From the NCBI GenBank assembly GCA_011522825.1, contig WTIG01000023.1, forward strand, positions 1-5,615: a stretch of DNA of 5,615 nucleotides. Direction: 5' to 3'. This document shows, piece by piece, positions 1 to 5,320 of the stretch. A program made the position numbers and the translations under genes. Each line of letters opens with the position of its first letter. Position 1 is the first letter of the stretch. The notes under the pieces were generated by a model that saw only the letters and a list, made by a program, of their open reading frames with translations, did no database searches and had not been told where the DNA came from. Source of the DNA: Puniceicoccaceae bacterium (lineage in GTDB: Bacteria; Verrucomicrobiota; Verrucomicrobiia; Opitutales; Coraliomargaritaceae).

Positions 1-510
1 TATCAATGCAGTAAGGCTTTGCTGGAAGATCCAGTATGCGCCAAGCAGCTAAATGCAGAAGAAGGTATGAAGGAGCATAGCATATTCGTGACTTGCCCTG
101 TTACAAAGCTCAAGCTCAAGGCAAGACCGGATATATACAATCCAAAAGATAAGGTGATGTCTGATCTGAAATGTACAGTTGATGAAAGCCCTGACGGTTT
201 TTTGCGACAGATCTACAAATTTAGGTATGATGCTCAGGCTTTTTTCTACTCTTATGTAGCCATGCTGGCTAAGTTAGAGGTCAGACATTTCTGCTTTTTA
301 GCAGTCAGCAACAAACCGCCATACAAAGCGCATATGCATAATATGTCGATGGAAGCTATGAAACTTGCCGAAAAAGATGTAATGAGAGCGCTTAAACAGA
401 TTGCTGAAGCGAAAAAGACCAACACTTATGAAACAGGTTGGGATCGCTTTACAATGATTCATCCACCGCGTTGGATGGAAGATAAACATGACTTTGAACA
501 AGGAGAATAA
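1..510 (+). CDS. PD-(D/E)XK exonuclease, RecB/RecE-like (5' end missing)
   Basis: This is the C-terminal 169 residues of a nuclease whose reading frame is open back to base 1, so the true start lies outside the window; the in-frame TTG at 19 is not needed. The RecB-family active site is visible in order: the Asp of RPD (residue 44 of the visible part), DLK as the D-x-K motif (55-57), and the QAFFY form of the QxxxY motif (79-83). Phage enzymes of this kind usually degrade one strand of linear duplex DNA to leave single-stranded tails for recombination, or serve as Cas4/RecE-like nucleases; the exact polarity cannot be read here. The next gene, two bases downstream, encodes a single-strand binding protein, which fits a recombination/replication operon. 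The family call is firm; the subfamily is not. Confidence 0.87.
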   Translation, partial: YQCSKALLEDPVCAKQLNAEEGMKEHSIFVTCPVTKLKLKARPDIYNPKDKVMSDLKCTVDESPDGFLRQIYKFRYDAQAFFYSYVAMLAKLEVRHFCFLAVSNKPPYKAHMHNMSMEAMKLAEKDVMRALKQIAEAKKTNTYETGWDRFTMIHPPRWMEDKHDFEQGE

Positions 511-512
511 AC

Positions 513-1229
513 ATGGCACAGTCAGAATTTAAGAAAGTAATGATCAAGGACGTACAGTTAGTATATCCCAGGTTAGACCAAACCTATCAATATGATAATA
601 TAAACGGTGGGTCAAAACCATGTGTACCAACGGCTGGCGGCGCAAAATGGTCTGTCAGCTTTGTAGTATCATCTGAAAAAGCAGAACAGCTTTGGAAAGA
701 AGCTCAAGCATGGTTTTCCGAATGTAAACGTATTAATCCTACTAAACTCAGTGATAAGCAGTTTAAAACAATTTTCGGCATGAAGAAGAGAGATGATGGA
801 ACTGTATTATTTAGAGCGCAAAGAAAAGGCGCTAATAACGAAGGTAAGGAAAACAATCCTCCGAAAGTTATGGATTGGAATATGGAGGATCTGAAAGATA
901 AGGCTATTTGGACAGGATCTGTCGGTAATGTAAGAATGTGGGCTTATCCAAACAATTCGCCAAATACTGGTGAATGGGGAATTTCATATTGGCTAGATAC
1001 TGTGCAAGTTTATAAGCCTGAATATGGCAGTGAAGAAGATCAGGATTTCGAGAAGATGAAAAATCCAAATGGTGACCAGCCCCCAAGCCAAAGCGTCAAC
1101 GATGATTTTAGTAAGGTTGCTGCGCCTGAGCAAACAACTGAAACCGTTATGTTTGGAGATATGGAAACCACTGTTCCAACAGGTAGCAATACTGTTGCCA
1201 ATGATTTTGATGATGAAATTCCGTTCTAG
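513..1229 (+). CDS. Phage single-stranded DNA-binding protein (DUF2815-like)
   Basis: A 238-residue protein likely to coat single-stranded DNA during phage replication and recombination. The first ~175 residues look like the beta-rich, aromatic-rich OB-fold domain of the DUF2815/T7 gp2.5-like group (early VQLVYPRL segment, later WGISYWLDTVQVYKP). A low-complexity, acidic and Gln/Ser/Thr-rich linker follows (~176-228). The protein ends in DFDDEIPF, nearly the same as the tip of bacterial SSB (DFDDDIPF), which docks host repair and replication proteins. The ATG at 513 has an AGGAG site at 501-505 with 7 bases of spacing, overlapping the end of the nuclease gene, so the two are probably translated from one mRNA. 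The family assignment rests on recognition of sequence pattern; the tip motif is read directly. Confidence 0.85.
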   Translation: MAQSEFKKVMIKDVQLVYPRLDQTYQYDNINGGSKPCVPTAGGAKWSVSFVVSSEKAEQLWKEAQAWFSECKRINPTKLSDKQFKTIFGMKKRDDGTVLFRAQRKGANNEGKENNPPKVMDWNMEDLKDKAIWTGSVGNVRMWAYPNNSPNTGEWGISYWLDTVQVYKPEYGSEEDQDFEKMKNPNGDQPPSQSVNDDFSKVAAPEQTTETVMFGDMETTVPTGSNTVANDFDDEIPF

Positions 1230-1245
1230 CATCTAGTCAAAATAA

Positions 1246-1276
1246 AGGGCTAGTACTGGGAGACAATACTAGCCCT
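1246..1276 (+). promoter_or_regulatory. Intergenic RNA hairpin, 10-bp perfect stem
   Basis: AGGGCTAGTA (1246-1255) is perfectly complementary to TACTAGCCCT (1267-1276) around an 11-base loop. No T-run follows on the plus strand, so it is a poor intrinsic terminator for the genes here. On the minus strand it would be followed by TTTATTTT, which could stop opposing transcription. An RNase III processing site or 3'-end stabiliser for the SSB message is equally possible. The stem is certain; its role is inference. Confidence 0.6.
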
Positions 1277-1289
1277 AGACATGACATAC

Positions 1290-1319
1290 CAGATAATGAG
1301 CAAGGTATAGAGGTATAAT
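1290..1319 (+). promoter_or_regulatory. Possible sigma70-type promoter with perfect -10 box
   Basis: TATAAT sits at 1314-1319, about 7 bases before the primase-helicase start codon. No good -35 box lies at the usual 16-18 base distance (AGATAA at 1291-1296 is the best-placed hexamer). Transcription from it would give an almost leaderless message, so it may be chance in an AT-rich gap. Confidence 0.2.
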
Positions 1320-1326
1320 ACAAGAT

Positions 1327-3120
1327 ATGGACAACAAAAGTAAATACCCTCCGATATACTGGGAGGAGTTTTCACCAACAATAATAAACAAATACAGTCT
1401 AAAAGAGACAAAAAAAGGTGAGTTTCACGGGCCGTGTTTAGTCTGTGGAGGCAAAGACAGGTTCTGGATCTATAAAAAGAACAATGGCGAACTTGGCGTC
1501 AATTGTCGGCAATGTGGGGATTTCAAAGGTATCTTTGACGAGATGCGTGTAGACGGCGCTCTTCCAACGCTACAGGAGTATGAACGCGGTGATTTCAAGT
1601 ATGAACCCAAAGAAGATTTCAAGCCCATAGAACCTTACCATATCCGCAAGGGCATCGAGCTGTATAAAGCTAAACAGATTGGATCAGACATCGTTGTTCC
1701 CATTGTGGATATCAAAGGTAAGATCGTAAATCAGCAAACTATCACGCCGGATGGTAAAAAGAAGTTTCAGACAGGTGCTCCAGTTGAGGGAAATTTTAGC
1801 GTCATTGGAAATCAGCTAGAAGGATTATGCTATTTGTCAGAGGGCTATGCCACTGCTGCATCGGTTTATCAAAGCACCAAACGGCCCAGCGTGTTCTGCC
1901 TGAATAGCGGAAATTTACCCAAAGTTGCCAAACTGCTGCAAGAAGCCAGACCCGAATGTAAATTTGTGGTGGCTGCTGATGCAGATGATGCTGGCATCAA
2001 GGCAGCAAAAGAAACTGGTTTACCATACAGGGTTCCCAGAGAGAAAGGATGGGATTGGAACGATGTGATGCTCAAGCACGGCACACTGGCCGTACAGAAA
2101 GAGCTAAAGCGTGTCAAACTGCCCAAGCCTTTATTCGTGCCGCTGGGCGATCTAGATTTTAAAGCGCCTGAGTGGCTTATAGATGGTATGCTGGAGGCTA
2201 ACACGTTTTCGGTGTGTTTCGGCTCTCCAGCGGCTGGTAAGACGTTCCTAGTGCTAGATATGGCCTTATGTGTGGCTACTGGTCAGGCTTTCCATGATAA
2301 ATTCGTGAAACAAGGTACAGTCTTTTATATTGCCGGCGAGGGGCATAACGGATTTGCCAGAAGGGCAGCAGCTTGGAAAAAGAATAAAGGTATCTCGCTA
2401 GATGATGTGCCGTTCTTCAAATCCAGCCGATCTATTATTATTACGGAGGAAGAAAGCGTAAATGAGCTGATCGATACGATTGATGGCATGGTAGAACAAT
2501 TCGGTGAGCCTGAATTGATCGTGATTGATACATTAGCCAGGTCATTGGGAGCCGCTGATGAAAACTCGACTCAAGCTATGGGAGCTGCAATCAGGGCAAT
2601 CGATTCTGTGAAAGATGCCTATGATTGCACAGTGCTTGCCGTGCATCATACAGGTCACGGCAATAAAGATAGAAGCAGAGGCAGCTCTGCGCTTCTCGGC
2701 GCCGTAGATTCTGAGTTTAAGGTGGAGAAGTGGAGCGAGGAAGCGCCCGTCAAGATCGAGGTAAAATTCACCAAGATGAAAGATGCCATGATCCCAGAGC
2801 CGATGAACTTTGCTCATGCCCAAATGGATCTCGTTGGATCAGATGGATCGGAGACAACAAGTGTGGCCCTGCTGAAGATAGATGACAGCCGTCCAAGCAA
2901 AAAATCTAACGATGTAGACCGCAAAGAACAGGTGCTAGAAGCGTTCAAATCATTCGATGAGGAGAGGGTGTCCAGAGCCGATTTAAAGCGTGATTGTGCG
3001 GAAAAATACGGAGAATCCGAAAGAACCTTCAATAATGTGATACAGGAAATGATTGGGGAAATTTTCCTGAATGAAAAAGTGAGTAGAACCAATTACTTAA
3101 CACTATTGGGGAAAGATTGA
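1327..3120 (+). CDS. Primase-helicase fusion (Zn ribbon, TOPRIM, RepA-like ATPase)
   Basis: This 597-residue protein combines priming and unwinding at the phage replication fork, comparable in architecture to T7 gp4 but with a RepA-type motor. Domains in order: a zinc ribbon with Cys37, Cys40, Cys60 and Cys63; a TOPRIM core with the SEG glutamate (Glu172) and the DADD acidic motif (Asp218, Asp220); a RecA-fold ATPase with Walker A GSPAAGKT (299-306), Walker B LIVIDT (Asp401), the HHTGH motif (440-444) and the RGSSALLGAVD segment (451-461) typical of RepA-like hexameric helicases; and a charged C-terminal region (~530-597) that may be a winged helix. All key residues are present, so it should be active. 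The ATG at 1327 is poorly served: the nearest SD-like run, AGAGG at 1309-1313, lies 13 bases upstream. Confidence 0.9.
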   Translation: MDNKSKYPPIYWEEFSPTIINKYSLKETKKGEFHGPCLVCGGKDRFWIYKKNNGELGVNCRQCGDFKGIFDEMRVDGALPTLQEYERGDFKYEPKEDFKPIEPYHIRKGIELYKAKQIGSDIVVPIVDIKGKIVNQQTITPDGKKKFQTGAPVEGNFSVIGNQLEGLCYLSEGYATAASVYQSTKRPSVFCLNSGNLPKVAKLLQEARPECKFVVAADADDAGIKAAKETGLPYRVPREKGWDWNDVMLKHGTLAVQKELKRVKLPKPLFVPLGDLDFKAPEWLIDGMLEANTFSVCFGSPAAGKTFLVLDMALCVATGQAFHDKFVKQGTVFYIAGEGHNGFARRAAAWKKNKGISLDDVPFFKSSRSIIITEEESVNELIDTIDGMVEQFGEPELIVIDTLARSLGAADENSTQAMGAAIRAIDSVKDAYDCTVLAVHHTGHGNKDRSRGSSALLGAVDSEFKVEKWSEEAPVKIEVKFTKMKDAMIPEPMNFAHAQMDLVGSDGSETTSVALLKIDDSRPSKKSNDVDRKEQVLEAFKSFDEERVSRADLKRDCAEKYGESERTFNNVIQEMIGEIFLNEKVSRTNYLTLLGKD

Positions 3121-3200
3121 GGAAAGATGCAGGAAAAAAATCGCAAAGCAAAACTATAGGGGAAAGCAGGAAAAAACCCTTTAGGGTTTTCCTGTTTCCC
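3121..3200 (+). promoter_or_regulatory. Long intergenic hairpin with a competing upstream arm
   Basis: Bases 3160-3200 fold into a 17-bp imperfect stem: GGGAAA pairs with TTTCCC, CAGGAAAA with TTTTCCTG and CCC with GGG, around a TTTA loop, with a one-base and a two-base bulge. No T-run follows, so it is not a standard terminator. The 5' arm is nearly repeated 40 bases earlier (GGAAAGATGCAGGAAAAAA from 3121, against GGAAAGCAGGAAAAAA from 3161). The 3' arm could therefore pair with either copy, as in attenuators. The stem ends 8 bases before the GAGG site of the next gene, a position suited to translation control or 5'-end protection. Structure is seen; function is inferred. Confidence 0.6.
3142..3164 (+). 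promoter_or_regulatory. Possible T7-class phage promoter core
   Basis: ACTATAGGG at 3153-3161 equals positions -6 to +3 of the T7 consensus promoter. The upstream recognition part (-17 to -7) does not match T7, though it differs among phages with their own single-subunit RNA polymerases. A start at 3159 would place the 17-bp hairpin at the very 5' end of the transcript. No RNA polymerase gene lies in this window, and a chance match is possible. Confidence 0.2.
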
Positions 3201-3222
3201 GTATGTTTGAGGTCTGGTGGAC

Positions 3223-3402
3223 ATGAAACTCGTTGACGCACTAAAAAGTATAGAAGATTTAGACGAACTTTATGGGTTGGCGAATAGAAGAAAAGTGACC
3301 GGAGTTACCGATGATAAAATTTTCCCTAAATGGACTGAGGAAGAAAGACAATTGATCTTGGCGAGGAAATATGAATTACAAAAGAAGTATGGCAGAAAAT
3401 AA
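3223..3402 (+). CDS. Small orphan protein, 59 residues
   Basis: I do not recognise this protein. It is short, highly charged and apparently soluble, with likely helices at both ends (LVDALKSIEDLDELYGLANRR and EEERQLILARKYELQKKY) around a short turn-rich middle. It has no Cys pair, signal peptide or membrane segment. The ATG at 3223 is preferred to the in-frame GTG at 3217 because GAGG at 3209-3212 lies 10 bases from the ATG but only 4 from the GTG. Its end overlaps the start of the PAPS-reductase-like gene, so the two are probably translated in a coupled way. It is the first gene after the long hairpin. A helper of the following enzyme or a host-takeover peptide are both possible, without direct evidence. 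Confidence 0.62.
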   Translation: MKLVDALKSIEDLDELYGLANRRKVTGVTDDKIFPKWTEEERQLILARKYELQKKYGRK

Positions 3403-4201
3403 ATTTATCTTACCTGACGGTAATGTATTGATCAGTTTCAGCGGTGGTAGAACATCAGGTTTCATGCTGCACAAAATACTAGAAGCAAATGGAGACTTGC
3501 CGGATCGTGCTAAAGTTGTGTTTGCCAATACAGGACGCGAAATGCCACAAACCTTAGATTTTGTGCAAGAGTGTTCAGATCGATGGAACGTGCCTATAAC
3601 CTGGCTAGAATACACTCAGCATAAACCAAAATTCGAAATAGTGAGTCATAACGCAGCCAGCCGTAATGGAGAACCGTTTGAGCAAGCTATCCGTAAGAAA
3701 GCATCTGATAGGTTTTTGCCTAACCAAGCAATTCGATACTGCACTCAAGAAATGAAAGTGTTGACCATAAAAAGATATTTGGTTCGCAATGGATGGAAAA
3801 AATGGTTCAACACAGTTGGCATTCGTAAGGATGAATCACACCGTATAAAACCATCCAAAGATAAACGCTGGGAAAATTGGTTTCCTTTAGCTGCTGCTGA
3901 AATGACTGTGCATGATGTAAATAAATTTTGGTCTAATAACGAATTTGATTTACAGGTAATGAAAGGCGCTGGAAATTGTGATGGCTGCTTTCTTAAATCA
4001 GAAGCACAACTAGCAGCCATGTGGAGAGAGCATCCAGATAGAATGCAATGGTGGTCAGATTTAGAAATTAGAATAGGAAGCACCTTTCATAAAGGCAGAA
4101 GCTATAAAGAGCTTGGAGACTTTGTAGAAAAGCAAGGAAGTTTTATATTCGATGATGAGGCCTACCTTTGCCAACAAAATTTCGGAGAATGTACTGGATG
4201 A
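3371..4201 (+). CDS. PAPS reductase family (PP-loop adenine nucleotide alpha hydrolase)
   Basis: A 276-residue enzyme of the phosphoadenosine phosphosulfate reductase fold. Visible motifs are the PP-loop SGGRTS (24-29), FANTGREMP (51-59) after strand 2, a YCTQEMK segment with Cys124, VGIRKDESHR (149-158) equivalent to the phosphate-binding G-x-R region, and a GNCDGCFLKS pair (Cys203, Cys206). It ends in ECTG, with Cys267 and Cys274 nearby. True CysH uses a C-terminal ECG[IL]H cysteine; here only EC remains, so classical PAPS reduction is uncertain, and sulfur transfer to a nucleic acid or an Fe-S-dependent nucleotide reaction are alternatives. The start is ambiguous: ATG 3371 has GAGG only 4 bases upstream, while ATG 3389 lacks a good site. 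The gene overlaps both neighbours, sharing ATGA with the next one. Confidence 0.85.
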   Translation: MNYKRSMAENKFILPDGNVLISFSGGRTSGFMLHKILEANGDLPDRAKVVFANTGREMPQTLDFVQECSDRWNVPITWLEYTQHKPKFEIVSHNAASRNGEPFEQAIRKKASDRFLPNQAIRYCTQEMKVLTIKRYLVRNGWKKWFNTVGIRKDESHRIKPSKDKRWENWFPLAAAEMTVHDVNKFWSNNEFDLQVMKGAGNCDGCFLKSEAQLAAMWREHPDRMQWWSDLEIRIGSTFHKGRSYKELGDFVEKQGSFIFDDEAYLCQQNFGECTG

Positions 4202-4350
4202 GCTTAGAAGAAAATAAAACGCGCTGGGCAGTACATTTTGATCTGCTGAAAATTTATTATGACGGCCAGCTCGTTGCTGAAGTCGATATAAAAGAGTTCC
4301 CATCTATGATCGTAGCGCTGGCAAAAGCGCTCAAAGAAGAGACTAGATAA
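4198..4350 (+). CDS. Small orphan protein, 50 residues
   Basis: I do not recognise this protein. The start is well fixed: its ATG (4198-4200) shares ATGA with the TGA stop of the preceding gene, and GGAG at 4184-4187 lies 10 bases upstream. The sequence suggests two beta strands carrying WAVHFDLLKIYYDG and QLVAEVDI, then an amphipathic helix (PSMIVALAKALKEE), a compact beta-beta-alpha layout common in small phage accessory proteins. There is no membrane segment and no cysteine. Coupling to the PAPS-reductase-like gene suggests co-expression and perhaps a shared process, which is inference only. It is the last gene before the terminator at 4457-4484. Confidence 0.65.
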   Translation: MSLEENKTRWAVHFDLLKIYYDGQLVAEVDIKEFPSMIVALAKALKEETR

Positions 4351-4352
4351 TT

Positions 4353-4380
4353 TTGTATATTTTTGGTATTGTATATTTGG
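4353..4380 (+). repeat. AT-rich tandem direct repeat
   Basis: TTGTATATTTTTGG (4353-4366) and TTGTATATTTGG (4369-4380) are near-identical copies offset by 16 bases, just after the stop of the 50-residue gene. They could be a two-site operator or part of a promoter, but no convincing -35/-10 pair results. AT-rich chance similarity is possible. Confidence 0.4.
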
Positions 4381-4403
4381 ACAATTCATATACCCTCCCT
4401 GCT

Positions 4404-4442
4404 CGACAGGTGTCGCACTGCTTTTGTTACTTCCGCCTGTCG
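4404..4442 (+). ncRNA. Structured RNA element, 9-bp stem with large loop
   Basis: CGACAGGTG (4404-4412) pairs with CGCCTGTCG (4434-4442), including one T-G wobble, enclosing a 21-base U-rich loop. A smaller alternative fold, CGAC-AGGT-GTCG (4404-4415), uses the same 5' arm and would exclude it. The element stands 14 bases before a strong terminator, so it may be the body of a small terminated RNA, a 3'-end structure of the upstream message, or a switch. No known RNA family is recognised. Confidence 0.4.
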
Positions 4443-4456
4443 TTATTGTCTTAACT

Positions 4457-4484
4457 GCCCTGCGCTTTGCGTGGGGCTTTTTTT
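4457..4484 (+). terminator. Intrinsic (Rho-independent) terminator
   Basis: A 9-bp GC-rich stem (GCCCTGCGC with GCGTGGGGC, two G-T wobbles) around a TTT loop is followed directly by seven T residues at 4478-4484. This is a textbook intrinsic terminator for plus-strand transcription. It closes the replication/PAPS-reductase block and separates it from the virion-type gene at 4545. Confidence 0.9.
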
Positions 4485-4498
4485 ATGTTACCGTATGT

Positions 4499-4540
4499 CT
4501 GAGCTTTTCCACTGGAGGTGAGCTTTTTCCACGGAGTGGT
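4499..4540 (+). repeat. Two upstream copies of the GAGCTTTTTCCACGG repeat
   Basis: Copy A (4499-4519) reads CTGAGCTTTTCC then ACTGGAGGT, one T short in the T-run and with an extra T after CCAC. Copy B (4520-4540) reads GAGCTTTTTCCACGGAGTGG plus T. The GAGC cores are 19 bases apart. Copy B holds the GGAG (4533-4536) that serves as ribosome-binding site for the ATG at 4545, and its CCAC-GGA-GTGG could form a tiny hairpin around that site. The same unit occurs four more times after the gene, at 5237-5320, and nowhere else in the window. Confidence 0.85.
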
Positions 4541-4544
4541 CAAA

Positions 4545-5240
4545 ATGAGAATGTCGATCAAATCAAATGCACCTGAATTGCAGTCTAGGATAGATAACCT
4601 GGCTAAACAGCAGATGCCATTTGCAACATCACTTGCCTTAAACAAATCTATGAAGAATGCGAGAGATATTGATTTGAAAATGGCATATGACAGATTTTTC
4701 GAACGCAAGAACAAAGCATGGTTTCAACAGGTTCACCAAATTAGAAACAGTAAGGTAAGCCACATCAAAAAAACTGGTATCGCTATTGCTGCTATTCAAA
4801 GGTCAAGTTTACCATCCCCTCCAGGTACAACGGTAGCCAGAGCAAGAAGACCAGCATTTTCGGACTTTATGGAAAAGCACGTAAGGGGTGGTGCTAAAAC
4901 CCCAGTAAGCTCTAGAAGCATTGCCGTACCAATAACAGCAAATGTCAAAAGGCGAAAAGCTGGTGCAAAGGCTGGTGCAGTTGTGCAATCCCAAAAACCG
5001 AAAACCATTATGAACTCAGGCAAGGGGTTCGTTTTTGAGAAGCAGGGTCAGAAGTTTATGGCCCAGAAGTTTGGCAGGGGAGCCAAGCAAACTCGTGTCC
5101 TATATGCATTAAAGAAATCTGTTAATATCAAAGGCGGATATAATCCAGAGAAAGCCGTCAAGCAAGGATTGCGAAAATATTACAACGTAAATTTCAAACA
5201 CGCGATGGTTAGAGCTTTGCAGTCTGCAAAGTTGCGCTGA
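4545..5240 (+). CDS. Phage virion protein, tail-completion / minor-tail-Z-like
   Basis: A 231-residue, strongly basic protein without cysteines. The N-terminal pattern KQQMPFATSLALNKS (21-35) followed by a helix, and the C-terminal LYALKKSV ... GLRKYYNVNFKHAMVRAL (187-225), match the layout of phage minor tail protein Z/neck-type proteins (QxPFAxxxAL near the start, a final helix with Arg/Phe/Ala near the end). Such proteins help finish or join the tail; this role is known of the family and inferred here. The middle (~85-175) is Gly/Lys/Ser-rich. ATG 4545 is chosen over GTG 4518 because GGAG at 4533-4536 lies 8 bases upstream, whereas the GTG overlaps its only SD-like run. The gene stands alone, bounded upstream by a terminator and on both sides by the same repeat; its TGA stop lies inside the first downstream copy. 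Confidence 0.62.
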   Translation: MRMSIKSNAPELQSRIDNLAKQQMPFATSLALNKSMKNARDIDLKMAYDRFFERKNKAWFQQVHQIRNSKVSHIKKTGIAIAAIQRSSLPSPPGTTVARARRPAFSDFMEKHVRGGAKTPVSSRSIAVPITANVKRRKAGAKAGAVVQSQKPKTIMNSGKGFVFEKQGQKFMAQKFGRGAKQTRVLYALKKSVNIKGGYNPEKAVKQGLRKYYNVNFKHAMVRALQSAKLR

Positions 5241-5320
5241 ACTTTTTCCACGGGGGTCTGAGCTTTTTCCACGGGGGTCTGAGCTTTTTCCACGGGGGTC
5301 TGAGCTTTTTCCACGGAGGG
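5237..5320 (+). repeat. Four tandem 21-bp repeats (iteron-like array)
   Basis: Four units start at 5237, 5258, 5279 and 5300 with an exact 21-bp period, each CTGAGCTTTTTCC followed by ACGGGGGT. Unit 1 has A for G (CTGAACT) and includes the TGA stop of the preceding gene; unit 4 ends ACGGAGGG. A period of two helical turns puts every unit on the same DNA face, as in iterons and multi-site operators. TTTTCCACG matches the DnaA box TTATCCACA at 7 of 9 positions, too weak to claim DnaA. A low-GC stretch follows at once. An origin or a protein-loading site is plausible; a packaging site or translation-related element cannot be excluded. Confidence 0.92.

Noticed and set aside
19..510. TTG at 19 as the real start of the nuclease gene
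   Set aside because: The frame is open back to base 1 and the family normally has an N-terminal part missing here, so the gene is cut by the window edge.
1869..2204. Minus-strand open frames inside the primase-helicase gene (also 2542-2823 and 2814-3092)
   Set aside because: They overlap a gene with complete conserved motifs on the plus strand, and their Ser/Leu-rich translations look like antisense shadows.
3160..3200. Intrinsic terminator after the primase-helicase gene
   Set aside because: The stem is long but is followed by GTATGTTTGAGG rather than a T-run, so standard termination is unlikely.
4391..4518. Rz1-like or cysteine-rich small protein in the open frame after 4350
   Set aside because: The frame has no start codon until 4495 and runs across the stem-loop and terminator; no lipobox or proline-rich pattern is seen.
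4518..4544. GTG at 4518 as start of the virion-type gene
   Set aside because: Its only SD-like run overlaps the GTG, and the added residues are encoded by the repeat unit. ATG 4545 has GGAG at proper spacing.
5237..5320. CRISPR array
   Set aside because: Units are contiguous 21-bp copies with no unique spacers, and no cas genes are present.
5237..5320. Host DnaA boxes
   Set aside because: TTTTCCACG matches the DnaA consensus at only 7 of 9 positions and always with the same two mismatches, so it is more likely a different protein's site.
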